The notes under the pieces: generated by a model | Told to the model about the DNA's origin: nothing | Seen by the model: the letters and a program-made list of their open reading frames with translations, nothing else | Database searches by the model: none | Program-made: the position numbers and the translations under genes | NCBI GenBank assembly: GCA_025093985.1 | Contig: JACAAK010000011.1 | Location: 1,054,001 to 1,118,000 of the forward strand | Reading direction: 5' to 3' | Origin: Calvatia gigantea | Lineage: Eukaryota > Basidiomycota > Agaricomycetes > Agaricales > Lycoperdaceae | Length of the DNA stretch: 64,000 nt | Shown: positions 47,159-61,598 of the stretch, in pieces | Layout: each line of letters starts with the position of its first letter | Position numbering within the stretch: position 1 is the stretch's first letter

Positions 47159-50052
47159 ATGTCCATCATCAGCGACACAGAGTACGTGCGACCACACTGG
47201 ATCTCCGTGTCCTTAATGCTAATATTCTCTCTAGTTACTTGATACACAACATACGCTTATCGTATCTCAAGGAGGTTGAGGATCTCTATGGACCAAGAAT
47301 CATAGCCTTCGACCCGTCCTACACCTCCAACCCTTACATCACACACTCAACACTCGCAGACGCTGAGCGATGGCCGGAACTCACCATGCCACAGAGTCCC
47401 CAAATCAGCGAGGACGAGGCTGACCGTCCCTCAGGTTTTCCTGGTGCCAAACTCAAGTATACTCAAACCATTATGGGAGGCCGGTCAGGCGGTTTAGGGC
47501 TCCGTGTCAATGGCAAGCGCGCTTCAACGTCGAAACGCATATCTAAGACGACCAGCAGCGGGGAAGTTGCAATTGCTAGTGCCGCCGACTGGCCCAAGGT
47601 CCCAGACGGTCCCCCACCCGCGCCTTCACCCAAACAACCCACTCCTCCCGTCATTTCCACCCCTGAAACATCATCACCACGACCTCAAGTCAAGATCGAG
47701 GGACCCTCTGCAGTCGATGAAACACCAGTTGCGAGGGTTGTGCAGTTCGTACCCAAGTTCAAGGGCGCAGCAGAGATGGAGCGAAGGCGCAGGGCACGTA
47801 TGGCTGCGCGTCGTGGACCCAACGGGGCTCTGGCAGCACCGCCCCCACCTCAACAGCCACTAAGTTTCTCTTCGTCAGAAGATGAGGCACAACCTCAGTC
47901 CAGTGACGAGTCCTCGTTGGACAGTGATTTTGGCGGTGGTGTACGACGAGACGGAGCAGATGAGGTGGATGAATTTGACCCGTGAGTTCTATCTAAGAGT
48001 CCCTCCGGGCCTGGTCTCTTACATCCCCCAGAGACTTCGCGGCTACGCGTACCACAATGACATCAGATGTATCCGACCTCTCTATACTCTCTGCAGGGAC
48101 CAATTCCATGACCAATTCCGCACCTATATCCTACAATAACAACACCCGTTTAAGACCCAAACTGAGCCCAGTTTCTGAAGCAGGTCATCTCTCCCCATCA
48201 CGTAGCGACCAACAATCTTTCGACAAACAATTTGAGATGTTAACACCCGCCGTCAGCGTAGCCGACACATCGAAACAACCCGCTGCCGATACCACGCGCA
48301 ATCGTACTGCCAGTGGTAGTTCTACTAAACAACCTCTACCTGAAAACCTCTTCTCCCGCAAGAAAGTACTTCCAATCAAACCACAACAATCTACCTTGTC
48401 TGGGATGCTCAATGGTGGAAAATCATCTAACCCATTCACGGAAACCTACGCCTCCGTGTCCGGAAGAAGTGCACCGGCTTCCATGACCATCTCAGTGTAC
48501 TTCCCTCATGCCAAACGACCAGCAGGAAAAGCTATGGAACTCACAGTGTCCAGAGATGCAACGGTGGAAGAGGTTGTCGGCTTTTCGCTGTGGATGTACT
48601 GGGAGGAGGGTTGGTTGCCAAAGTTGGATGAAGGTCTGAGCGGGCCTGATGATTCCCTGTGGGAAGATAGGATATCTGCCTGTGGTTGGATTCTACGACT
48701 CACGGAGGACGACGGAGAGGTAGATGACGATTTTCCGCGTGCGTTCTCTCTTGCAAATATTCCATATCTTAGTTGCTCACTTCATACTCGGTTAGCACCT
48801 GACCGCTTGGGCAAAATCACCAAGTTCAGCGCTGAGGGGTATGCAATCCTCGAGGCAACTCCAGCCCAGAGTGAGTAGCACCCATTAACTCTTCACAGCT
48901 CATCGACACTGAGTGTATGGATAAGTCAAACAAAACAGGGAGATTGAATCTAAAATCCAACGGCCCATCAAAACACCGGCAAAAAAGCAACAAGACAAGC
49001 TGACTGTTCCTAATCAAGCTCCCTCCGCAGCAAGTCCAACAAGCCTTCTCACCGCAAGCTGGGGTGCATCTACGCCGATATCAACATCCATCGGCCCATC
49101 AAGTAGCCATGGTCCACAAATCTTCTTGCGTATCCGTATGGACACTGCTGACGCTGGTCATATATCCACGACTATCCCAGTGTAAGGTTCTGAATTCCCA
49201 GTGTGGAAACAATATCTCATTCTACTTCAAGGTCTGCGGGCATGTATATGCAAGAAGCCTTAGAAATGGTTTGTCGCCGGAGAAGGCTGGCTAATCCCAA
49301 GGACTATGCGCTCTTGTTGGCTGACAGGAGTATTTTGATCCCGCTTGATCGCACGGTTGCGAGTTTGCAGGGTAAACGGGAACTGTTGTTAGTGAAACGG
49401 AGTGCCCTACCGATGTTGGGAGGATTCGTCAAGGGCGTTGGGAGGACTACCGATCCTAATGGTAAACTCGCATTTTCTGGTGTTCGGTCGTCTGTGCTAA
49501 ATATATCGCACTAGCCTCCATCTTCAAGAGCGTGGACACGCCCGAAATACAGTATACGACACCACTGGATTATACTGCAGCATACAAGGTTTGACAGTTT
49601 GCAAGACCTGTCGCTAACCGTACTCACTGTCTCTCAGAAATACACGATCTATCGCAAGATGCCTATGCTGGTGGCTCGCCAGGAAAGAACACTAGCCGTC
49701 GATGGTGAATGGGTGCACGTATGTTCACTTCTTCTTTATTTTATTAAACAACATGGTTCAATAATTTAAATAGATCATGCCGTCCAGTAACAAAGCCAAG
49801 AACGTTTTTGATAGTGGCCGAACATCATCCTACCACGTCAAGACGATTGCAGACTGCCAGCAATCGTCCAAATCCTCAGCAACGTTTAAGCTAGTACTCA
49901 CCCGCGGAGGAGGAACAACTAAGCGGTACGACTTTGAGGCCGAGAACGCGAAGATGGCTTTTGAGATCGTGCAAACGATAAAGAGCCTCAAATCTACCTT
50001 GGAAAGATCTGGTACCGTCAATAAATCAAGGAGAAGCCGACAAGTTGTGTAG
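47159..50052 (+). CDS. SIN1: Sin1/Avo1, TORC2 complex subunit
   Basis: Scaffold of TOR complex 2 that presents AGC kinases to TOR at membranes. The ATG at 47159 lies in a 23-base first exon (MSIISDTD after splicing) that leads to YLIHNIRLSYLKEVEDLYGPR, a Sin1 N-terminal signature. A long low-complexity stretch rich in Ser and Pro follows (residues about 80-400), then the CRIM domain (SMTISVYFPHAKRPAGKAME through ISACGWILRLTEDDGEVDDD). A Ras-binding-like fold comes next (FLRIRMDTADAGHISTTIPV) and a C-terminal PH domain (TIYRKMPMLVARQERTLAVDG through MAFEIVQTIKSLKSTLE). Intact as far as spliced. Confidence 0.9.
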
Positions 50053-50130
50053 TCAATATCTCGTGTTTGTAGTGACTCGAATGCCATAAACATTTATCAA
50101 CAACACAACTTTTCTTCCGTACTCCGAAAA

Positions 50131-52312
50131 ATGTCAGAAGAGGAACCGCCCGTTTCATCCTCTTCAGAAGAATCATCTTCTGGCCCGGCCACTCCTCCAA
50201 ATTTGCACCAGAATACGATAGACCCTTCTGCCAAATGGCTTGTGCAGAAGTATGGAGGGACAAGTGTGGGCAAGTTTGCCGTCAGGATTGCAGAGGATAT
50301 TGTCGCGTGCGTCTTCCTTAGATCCTATCTAATGGCAAAAGTTAAAATTCATGCATGCTGGCAGAAATTACATCGACCAACATAAGGTTGCTATTGTCTG
50401 TTCCGCACGTTCGGGCTCTACAAAAGCATTAGGGACAACAAATCTTCTCTTACGTGCATCAGCAGAGGCCCTTCGACGTTCGGCATCAAATACAAATGCC
50501 AAGTCGCCTGATACACCAGGCACTGGCACAATCACACCCATCTCAAGAGGACTTTTTGGTGTCTACTCCGAAGGATCCCATTCACCACCCACGAGTCCTA
50601 GCAGCCGATCCTCATCGTCTCCAGGCGGCGCACTGGCCGGAAGTGGGATTCACACCGATCAATAGCCCAAAGACCGCTCCGAATACCCCTGATTTCGTGA
50701 ATACGGTGGACTTGCTCAGACAAGAGCATATTTCAGCTGCACGAGCATGTGTGACGAGGCACCCGGAGATTTTGCAAGAGTTAGAGGCAGAAATTCATAG
50801 AGATTGTGATTGGCTGACAAGTTTCTTGTTTGCCCTCAAAGTGCGTATCTACGCTTTTTTCTCTTTCACACACATCGTGTACGTGGGAGATGCTGAATGT
50901 TCGTTTACGATGGACAGGTCATTGACGAAATTTCTCTACGTTCAAGGGACACCGTAACTGGTCTCGGGGAAAAATTGGCAGTGCAAATTGATGACGGCTA
51001 TTCTTCGGGATCGGGTACCTTTCACTTCTTATCTTATCATCTTTCCGCATTATGACAAGGCTGTGCTATTTCCAGGACATAGATGCTGAATACGTCTCTT
51101 TGGAGGATATTGTCCCGGTTATCGACGACGCCGACGGTAACCTAGAGCTAACACTCGATCAACAATTCTACGATAGGCTTACAATAGCGTTGGGCGAGAG
51201 GGTTAAGCAGTGTGCACCGCGTGTGCCGGTTGTTACTGGTGCGTTGGCACGTTATATCGGCTCCCGGCTGTATAGCTCATGATGCCCCGAAGGATACTTT
51301 GGTCCCGTGCCTGGATCACTTTTACGCCAAGTAGGGAGAGGCTACACGGATTTGTGTTCAGCGTTGCTCGCAGTGGGCCTCGAGGCATCAGAACTTCAAA
51401 TCTGGAAAGAAGTGGACGGGATTTTCACCGCCGATCCACGAAAAGTCTCCACCGCACGCTTGATCCCAATAATCTCCCCCGACGAAGCAGCGGAATTGAC
51501 ATACTATGGCAGTGAAGTCGTGCATCCGTTCACGATGGAGCAAGTCATCCGAAGGCGTATACCCATCCGTATCAAAAATGTTGAAAACCCTAGAGGCGGA
51601 GGAACGGTCATTCACCCAGACCCAGACGCAAATGCGCCGCAACTGCATCAAGACTCATCTAACCTGCTGAGTATACCCGAACCAGTATCACCTATGACTA
51701 CTACTTGCGCTCGGGATGGAAGCAGACTCGCCACATAGGAAAAGGTTGCCTACAGCAGTAACTATCAAGGAAAATATTGTAGTGCTGAACGTGCACTCAA
51801 ACAAGAAGAGTGTGTCGCACGGCTTCCTTGCAGGGATTTTTTCGACCTTGGATAGGTTTGGAGTTGTTGTGGATTTGATTACAACGAGTGAAGTGCATGT
51901 AAGTATGGCGATTGAAGATGGACTGGCAAAGAAGTTGTTGGACAGACTTGTCAGGGAATTGCAAAAGAGCGGAACAGTGCGTGTTTTCACTGCTTCTCCG
52001 CTACTGTTGACCCTCCTGACAACCTGGCAGGTTTCGGTGCACAAGGACATGGCAATTCTGTCACTAGTGGGGAAGCACATGCGGAATATGGTCGGTATAG
52101 CCGGGAGGATGTTCTCGACGCTCGCACAAGGTGATGTTAACATTGAAATGATTAGCCAAGGTGCCAGCGAAATCAACATCTCATGTGTGATTGAAATCCG
52201 GGATTCTGTCAAGGCCCTTAACCTCATTCACCAGAGTTGTTTACAAATCAAGCCAGAGGGTTCTCTAGGGCGCGGTAAGTGGGCATTTCGTAGCTGCGTG
52301 GACCCGTGCTAA
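50131..52312 (+). CDS. HOM3: Aspartate kinase (aspartokinase)
   Basis: First step of the Asp-derived pathway to Thr, Met and Ile; phosphorylates aspartate with ATP. Starts only 78 bases after SIN1. After a Ser/Glu-rich leader, the kinase domain begins WLVQKYGGTSVGKF. It carries a fungal-type Ser/Pro-rich insertion (50500-50660), then GLEASELQIWKEVDGIFTAD, DPRKVSTARLIPIISPDEAA and ELTYYGSEVVHPFTMEQ. Two ACT domains follow: VTIKENIVVLNVHSNKKSVS and AILSLVGKHMRNMVGIAGRM, the usual Thr-feedback module. The end is ambiguous: an unspliced stop at 52312 or, if GTAAGT at 52276 is used as a donor, a stop near 52374. Confidence 0.9.
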
Positions 52313-52558
52313 GTCATCATTTCGTTGGTTCAGTTGGTCCATGGTTATTTTGATATTTGACTACGGCGTATAGAAGCCGATTAGGCGTTGGGAGTTGCTT
52401 CAAGCTTCATCGCGTGCGATGAATCTGGTTAAACCAGGTTAAACCACGTCTTTAGATTGTTACTTTCAGTATTTGTGTTTGGCAGACGAAATGACGTCAC
52501 TAAGACTTTTTCGACCGGCGTTTGATGCAAATTTGACGCGGATGCATGATGGGTGTGC

Positions 52559-53861
52559 ATGAGTATCCTCCGTCCACAACTAGCTCGTTTGTTTTCCTGC
52601 CACCAAAGATGGCTGCATTCGTCTTCAGTGCTCGCTCATGACAATCCACTGGTAAGGCTACTCGCCCGTCACCGGCAACACGAAACTCAAAGATGCTTGC
52701 TAGGGTTTACCAAGGTCCTCGGACCGTCCCGCACCTTCAATACCGCGTCGAAACGCAGGTCCTATCCAGAAACGCAAAATCCCTCACGTCAAACATGTAG
52801 TTGTTGTTGCCTCTGGAAAAGGTGGTGTTGGCAAGAGTACAGTGTCTGGTGGGTATGTACCAACAACCTCCTGGACAACCGTTAATCCTACAAAACGCAG
52901 TAAACCTCGCGTACGCGCTCGCTGCGACACGTGCACGAGCAAAAATTGGAATTTTGGATCTCGACGTCTTCGGCCCTTCCATTCCAAAGCTTATGGGTCT
53001 AGAGAACATTGGAGAGCCGGATCTAACAGACTGTAGGAGTGTTCATTCGTAAGACAGGTTGTTTCTTATCAATTTTACCCGTTCTTCTAGCCGGCGCACT
53101 CATCCCTCTGACCAACAATGGTATCCCAACCATGTCCATGGGCTATCTTCTCCCAAAATCATCAGCCAATGACGCACCAATCGTATGGAGGGGGCTAATG
53201 GTTCAAAAAGCGGTCCAACAACTTCTATTTGACGTGGATTGGCGGAGACGGACGGGCAATTCTCATACAGAAGAGGAGGGACTAGACGTGCTAGTGGTAG
53301 ATATGCCACCTGGGACCGGCGATGTACAACTGACTTTTGGACAACTCGTCAAGGCTGATGGTACGGCAGTCTCCTCTCCGCCTATAGTTGTCTCTAATAA
53401 TAAGTTCCCAGGCGCTGTAATTGTGTCGACACCACAGGACGTCGCGTTACTCGATGCAAGGAAAGGTGTGCACATGTTTAGGAAGGTTGACATCCCGGTA
53501 TGCCTTATATTCCCCCCGATCCAGTCTTTCCACTGATATGATAAAGATATTCGGTCTTGTCATTAACTCAGCGTACTACCGCTGTCCATCTTGCTCAGAA
53601 AAGCACCGCATATTTGGTCCGCTGGACTCAGCGTACCGTGCGGTAGAAGAACTCGGTCTGGATACCAGGGGGGAATCAAGTCCCCTGGGCGAAGTCCCTA
53701 TGGTATCTGAAGTGAGCAATCTAGGAGATCAAGGAAAATTAGGGGATATCTTTCTTGGTGACAGACTTGTGACGCAGATAGACGCATTGAAGGAGGTTCG
53801 GAGCGTTATGGAAAACGTCGCGAGCAGTGTATGGAGGAAATTAGATAGTGGCACACCGTGA
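52559..53861 (+). CDS. IND1: Ind1/NUBPL-type mitochondrial Fe-S P-loop NTPase
   Basis: Mrp/NBP35 family ATPase that delivers Fe-S clusters to respiratory complex I. The ATG at 52559 gives a basic N-terminus ([20 protein letters not shown]) that looks like a mitochondrial presequence, which favours Ind1 over the cytosolic Nbp35/Cfd1. Then [20 protein letters not shown], the deviant P-loop [75 protein letters not shown] and [19 protein letters not shown]. The C-terminal cluster-binding pair is CPSC in [15 protein letters not shown]. Six or so introns; intact. Confidence 0.9.
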
Positions 53862-54023
53862 TGATGGGTAACGCTCAGAGGCGGAGTCTGTAAACGGTCC
53901 CGCTAAATTCCCTCTGGAAGCTTTTCTATTCGTCAAGCAGCTTGTTCAGCTGTGGACTTAAAAATACAGGGTGTACAATGCTCAATATTTTCCTACCAAC
54001 AACTATCGTCTACCCGAGCTAGT

Positions 54024-55624
54024 CTACTTTCTTTCCAACCCCATCCTTTGACGAACCAAGGGAATGATTTCGTCAAACCGATTCTTAATATTTTCTAAGT
54101 ATTCGGGGGTATTTTGATCTTGCATGCTTCCCGATGGCACGTCCAGCTGCGGAATGGTAAATTTCCGCGGTGAAACTCTGGGTCAAGAACTTACCGTGAA
54201 AGACGGGGCATAAAGCGGGAAACCAGGATGATCGGGAATGTCAGTTTCCAGATCCAGGGGGTTTCCCAACTGCACAAATGGTCTAACAATATCAGATTCA
54301 GGGAAACGATACTGACATACCGCAATTGAAGTTATGTACGCCCACGCCCGCGCAGCATTAGCCGAATTATATCCCCCACCCCCCAAAAGTAACTTTTTGC
54401 CCTCCCAATCGTTGAGTATCCTTGACATGCACCAACCAAGGGAGCCCTCCCCACCACTAAGTGACCAGTTAAAGGTCGCACAAGGGTCTCCAGCAAGGGC
54501 ATCCGTTCCACATTGTACGATGATATAATCTGGCTGCATGATGTTTTTGAGTTCTTCTACGATACCCCACACCGATGCGTAGGTTCTGTTGGAAGCGCCT
54601 TCACGAAGTGGAATGCTAAGACTGAACGGGTCGAAACGAGGGGCGGATGGGTCTGGGAGGCTGGCACGAGGGGAGGGAGGGAAAAAGCCTGGGGATGTAT
54701 GATGGATACTTAGAGTCTAGGATCAGAGTGTTAACAGTCATTCGAGACATATTACTGCTAGGGACTTACCAAAAGGCGAGGAGCGCCTAGAGCAGTGAAA
54801 GATGTAAAAGCAGACGCAACAACATCTGAGAAATGCAAGTCCAGGTCAAGATAGAAAACACGAGGAAGAGGTTTCGCCAGTTCATCTTGTGGCTTGGATG
54901 AAGGTGAACGAGGGATGGTTTTGAGTGCCAATATCGCAAGGATGCAGTCCGCTACATAGCAGAATCCGGCAGCGCGCGATTTGGAAGCGTGATGCCTGGG
55001 TGGAATAAACCATGGGTCAGTGTGGGTATGGTCAAACGCGAGAGGATAAACCTCGAACCTCCCACCGTCCCAATTTATTGCGATATCGCTGACATTATAC
55101 CTCAGCGCGTCGACAGCCGTAAGTGTTGCGCCAGCTATAAGTTGGACGTAGGGGGGCAACCCGGGAAATAAAGGACAGTCCTATCTGAACTCATTAACAC
55201 CTTTGAACGCGCGTCCAAATCCAAAGAATGACACTTACATCTTCTAGGCCGTACTCTGCCTGCATAGCCTCTAACTCAGCCGAATCAGCAGATGTGTCGT
55301 CGACGCCGCGTTCAGCCGAATTCGCGGGATCAAGAACGAAGTCAAGATATCCTGAGGTGTGATACATAGCAAGGTCCTGACGTGTCGCTTTGCGTGGTGT
55401 ATACGCCTGAGATTTCCTTATCTGAGAGAAACTAGGCTCCAAGAGACCAAGTGATTTAACGAGTCCATGAACTATTGAAGATCGTTTCTTGTTTGAGGGA
55501 AGGAGAGACGCCACCTACACAAAATCAGTGGTCTCTATAACCGGGTGGAATACATGGAGTCTACCTTGATGAGTTCTGCTGATACGATGTAAGCCACATT
55601 CTTCCCTTCCGATATCGAAGCCAT
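54024..55624 (-). CDS. Class I-like histone deacetylase (HDAC8/Hos-type)
   Basis: Zn-dependent lysine deacetylase, probably nuclear. The ATG at 55624 starts MASISEGKNVAYIVSAELIK, spliced to VASLLPSNKKRSSIVHGLV. The catalytic core has the tandem His in RHHASKSRAAGFCYV, YLDLDLHFSD (metal-binding DxH), LSIHH, VQCGTDALAGDP (metal-binding Asp) and LLLGGGGYN with the catalytic Tyr. The usual HHGDG block after the DxH is replaced by HFSDV, an unusual change in a conserved loop. The end is spliced to a short exon, MQDQNTPEYLENIKNRF to ERK-stop. About seven introns. It converges with IND1, 162 bases apart. Confidence 0.87.
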
Positions 55625-55869
55625 GAGGGTGGTAGTCCTGAGCTTAAGATCTCTAAGAAATAGGGGCGTATTTGTTCGAGTAACGTGATTTCGGCAACGC
55701 GACACTTATGCAACTTCCGCCCCTCCAAGGCAATTGACATCTCAACGCGCTCGATCCTAAAGCAGGGACCATCCATGCATATCCGTTTACAGTTTATTCT
55801 ACAGATACATGTATATGCGCCGTTGAAAACTCGGGAACATGAACTCTGCGCTCGTTAGCGGTTCTAGCC

Positions 55870-57927
55870 CTATGCCTGCCTTCGACGAACCAAAAGCCGA
55901 GCATGCCGGTTTGGCAATCGCAATGTACCCATCAAGAAATCATCTGGTCGCTTACCCCCAGCCGAAGTCGCATCAGTTTCCAACCTAAAATCATAATGAA
56001 TCAAGAGATACGAGAGCATAAGCTTCATGGTCGATGATGCGAAAAAGCGTCCAGGACACGCATGATTCCCATAACCGAACGGGAAGTACTCCGAGGTCAA
56101 GGTTACCATCGATCGCTCTAAGCTACCTTCCTTGTCGTCCTCCGTGTCAATGAAACGGAAGCCTTGAAACTCGTGTGCATTGGGGTAATTCGCTTCGTCA
56201 TACTGTACGGCGTTGACCGGGGCAACTATGACAACACCCTTTGGGACAAAAGTGCCATCACTGAAGGTATGGTCTTGAAGCGCTATGCGGCCCGATAGAC
56301 CTGCGCCGACGATCAGTCACCTGTTGTGAATGATATCAACTATGAGTTGGGCGATACCCACCGACGCTGATTGGGTGCATTCTCATGGTTTCCTTGATGA
56401 TACTATCAAGTTTATGCATAGCGTCCAACCCACTCTTAGTCCATCCTTCCGTCGCTACAGCTTCTTCTATCTCTTGTCGCAGGGGAGGTAAGTAGTGGAG
56501 CTCGCTGGCCAGATGATAGAGAACGTGAACAGTTATCTTGAGGGTAAGCGAGTTAGCCAATGTCCTGAAGAACCCCTCACTGTCTCTCCACGCACCAATG
56601 TCGTTGTGCTCAAAGCCCCAAAGTCAATTAACAGGATACGAATGGCGAGATTTTCGCTGCTCATTTCAGATCCCTCCGCTTCATCCATCAACCAAGTAAG
56701 TGCATCCATCTGTTAATAGAAATTTGAGTTGGGAGTCTCCACGACATGATTGGGAGGCGACTTACGGGGCCTTCTTCTCCTTTGCTCCTGAGTTGCTTGC
56801 GCTCCTCAATGATTGGAGTAAGGAGCTCAATCCATTTGCGCTTGCTCTTGAGAAGACCAGGGATGAACGGAAGAACATATCTGAGTGGGGGAGCTCTCAG
56901 AATTGGAGTATCTTCACGGCACGTCACTGAGATGAAACTTACGGCTGCAAAAATTCGGGGAACGCGTTGATGATCATAGCTGACAAATGGAGGTGTGGAG
57001 AGAGAGCGAGGCAGGTTCTGATCAGCTCATCGTCTCGGCCTATCCATCCAGTAATGCGCATCAGCATAGGGCACCCCCGTTGGTGAAAACAATACACCCA
57101 CAGTAAGGAGATCCAATGCAAATGCGATTGATACTTTCACAAACGATATGCGAAATCACTTCGTTTGGGTTATATGACTTCCAGTCTAAAGGATGAGCCG
57201 TTAGTTGACTGTACGAACTTGGAACATTCAGGTAGTGTATACCATCGAGCTTAGGCATGAATCTCTCGAACGACACCTTGACCTCATCCAAAATATCAGG
57301 GAAGAATTCAGGAATCTTCCTGGTCATTTGGCGCCGGATAATAGACATATGGTAGCTGTTTTCGGCAAAGTTTCGACCGAGAATAACCCTGGCTGCCATG
57401 GACTTTTCCAGTCATAGTACCTCAGTCTCAAGCTTTAGAACCCTTGATATCACCCCCTTACTCACCTCGGTGACGACAGCCCTTGCAGACAGGACTTCTT
57501 CAGGTACCTTCCTGAGCTCTTCCAAATAGTTTGTTCCGTTTAAGAAAATGACCCATCTTCGAACATTTGGGATCTTGAAAGCAGAGTCTTTGTACTGAGA
57601 CGCCAAACTTTTTCAGTACAACGCATATGGAGAAGTCGGCCTGGCGCCACCTTTTCGTAGCCCTCCTGCACAAAGTCTATAGCATTTCGCTGGTATTTGA
57701 GGACGTCGATGAATGAGAGGATTGGATTCGAGTAGCCAACAGCCGGAATGTGTCCCAAATTTGGCTAAAGTCGTACTGTGAATCTCGGGTAACACGAGGG
57801 AAGGGAACAGGACCTAACTTACCCTTCGCGAAAGGTAATATGAGTACAGACACAAAGCGACAGAGAGAAAAGTGGTCAAATGAGGATGTGAGTCAACCAC
57901 TCCTTTAATTACTTCCAGTGTAACCAT
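55870..57927 (-). CDS. Cytochrome P450 monooxygenase
   Basis: Heme-thiolate monooxygenase anchored in the ER. The ATG at 57927 gives MVTLEVIKGVVDSHPHLTTF and the membrane anchor FLSVALCLYSYYLSRR. Then PNLGHIPAVGYSNPILSF, a helix C region (ARVILGRNFAENSYH), a degraded-looking I helix (ILLIDFGALSTTTL), the ExxR motif in IIKETMRMHP, and the heme loop FPFGYGNHACPGRFFASS with the axial Cys. Stop at 55870-55872. More than ten introns. The clan could not be assigned with certainty; it resembles basidiomycete-expanded families such as CYP512. No biosynthetic cluster partners are adjacent. Confidence 0.9.
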
Positions 57928-59516
57928 GATGTCGAGGGCTGATATCGCACAGCAAGCCCCTCGCGCCACTTATTATAACGAACATCCCTCCTCCTTCGGT
58001 CCCTGGAAACCCTCTAACCCGATCCGGCGCAGGAGCGGTTCTTGGGAGGGCTTAGGTGGTGACAAAGACATTCAGAAATAGAAGTGGTAACACGATGGTT
58101 TCATCCAAAAGACACGGGCAGTGATTTTATTTATTCGTCTGCGTGGGTGAAACTGATGTCTCAAGGTGGAGGCCGCTTGTTCCCTCAAGTCAGCAATCTT
58201 ATGCATCATAACCCGGCACTCCGCGAACCGTGACATCCCCTTCTTCGGTACACGGTCATCACCTCTACATTGCAATCCCCAATTTTGGCCCGTAATCCAG
58301 CACAGGGATGTTGAAACCGACCACCCGAAAGCGCTTGCCTGGAGTCTCGACCCACTCTTCGTCCAGACTCTCCCCTATCCACACGGCACCATGCGCCCTA
58401 CCTCCCGCACAACACAAGTAGCACCAGTTATATCTCTGCGTATATGAAAGTAGCATTTACAGCACCGGAGAGACTACTTCTTGCTACTTGACGCTGTGTC
58501 TCATTGTCCATGTCCGATACACGACTTCAAACCCTCTGGATCCTGTCGCCGTATACTTTACCTTCGTACGTAGGTTGAAGCCTTGGAGCCAGGCTTTCGA
58601 ATGATTATTGGCCCTGGCTGCCTCTTCCAATACTATCAAGGCCCCCAGTGCCCCCCGCACCTCATGGATATAGGGACTACTTGATTCATTGTCCGGCGCT
58701 CCCATACGAGGTAGCACGGTAATTTCCTATCTGTGACTATGTAATCCGGGGCGGCGAAAGGAGGCGTTTTGTATTATATTTAGCATTGCTTTGAAAACAT
58801 GATTTATAGATACAGTGCCAAATTGTAAACTGGCACAGTTTCCTCGGAATACCTCACGATTTTTTTCGGTTTTTCGGCATATCTATCACATACGTACGCG
58901 TAAACTTTGGGAATACATTCTTGTTTTCGTCGATTTCATCTCTCAGTAAGTATAAGTACTCCGATACTCATTGATCAGTTTCCCAGGCCTTCGAATCCTG
59001 CTATATTTAACCCAGAATGACATGTTGCGTGACGCTATTTTCAAGCGCCTCATCAATATCAAAGATTTTGGAAGGCACATTGTGGAGGAAAACAGAAGAG
59101 AAAAGGTGGTTCGTTGAGACGTCGAACACCGAGCATTTATTGGACCCCACAAAAGAAGAAGTACAGTAAGGCAGGACTTTAAGCTTGGGCTAAAGCCATG
59201 GCCACTAGGCGCATTCATTCTGATTCGGCTTGCTGGCAAACTCTGAATTGAATTGGAACCGGGAATTCGAAATGGGCAGGCCTCAAGCTTCAAGCTTCAA
59301 GTTTTAACATTCCGATAGCAGCGCTTTAGAGCTCGATGGACCTCACCATCAGCCACAAGCATATATAGTAACCGGCCCAACATTGCTACCTAGATATGGT
59401 ATGATCATCCGATACTAATCAATTAAATCGCGAATATCCGAACCACCTTATAATTAACAAAGCCGTGCTGCTTATGTGTTGAGCTACCACCTCTCTTTCT
59501 TTTGTTCACACAACTC
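57928..59516. other. 1.6-kb intergenic region between P450 and thiolase
   Basis: It contains both promoters (the P450 and thiolase genes are divergent). A possible small gene at 58375-58705 is listed separately. A 116-codon minus-strand ORF (58943-59293) has skewed composition and no motif. The last 60 bases before the thiolase start are C/T-rich. Confidence 0.45.
58375..58705 (-). CDS. Possible small hypothetical protein, two exons
   Basis: The ATG at 58705 opens 73 codons (MGAPDNESSSPYIHEVRGAL). If the GT at 58488 and an AG about 52 bases on are used, the frame continues as DITGATCVVREVGRMVPCG before a stop at 58375-58377. No homology recognised, no signal or membrane span. Support is only an open frame and plausible splice sites; it may be chance. 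Confidence 0.25.
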
Positions 59517-60955
<1,439 letters not shown>

Positions 60956-61598
60956 AACAGATTTTTCGCATCGTAAATGACTCCCGGTGTTCCCGCAAAA
61001 AAAATTCGCGCGGTGTTTTCCTACAGTGATGCCTTCTTACTCCTTCATACTCGTGGAATTGATTCAAACACTCCTAACCCATACATCATTACCAATTTGA
61101 ATCAGCCTTGTGAAGTGACACGCGCCCACGCTCGTGTCTGGTACGGAAAAAAGTCTAGAGCAGGCTGGGTTTTCCGCCCTCCACTTAACATGCTTGCAAG
61201 ATGTTTCGGGTGTCAATATCAAGTGGGAGTTGAAAGACACTTGACCAAACGGTTGGAGTCACTCGAGCTTAAGCGGTCGCAGATAGCCTTGGACTTCCCG
61301 ACCAATTCTCGACCAAATGTCGCGAATTTTTCGGGGTCGGATAGCCCATGATTTGAGCCTTCAGCGCTTCCAGCAGTCCTGCAAAAAAAGTTGACCACTC
61401 TAACTGATCCACGTATCCAAGCTTTTAAGTTGAGGGACGCCAGTTTTCCATCAATAAAACCATGATCTTTTGACCGAGTATTGAGTTAGAGACATCTCAA
61501 TCCTCGACTGGCATGCACACGGCTCTCTGAAATGACGACACGTCATGTGACCGCGCAAAACGGAAATATCTGTCCAGACGAGTTATCTCTGATCAACC
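60956..61598. other. Intergenic, with an unassigned 124-codon ORF
   Basis: A plus-strand ORF at 60977-61351 starts 21 bases after the thiolase stop (MTPGVPAKKIRAVFSYSDAF). It shows no motif I know and lies where the thiolase 3' UTR should be, so I do not call it a gene. The rest holds the CIA1 promoter. Confidence 0.4.

Noticed and set aside
52430..52450. GGTTAAACCA tandem pair upstream of IND1
   Set aside because: Only two copies of a short palindrome; no reason to call a regulatory site.
58943..59293. 116-codon minus-strand ORF in the P450-thiolase spacer
   Set aside because: Biased composition (Ser/Arg/Leu rich), no motif, and it overlaps the expected thiolase promoter.
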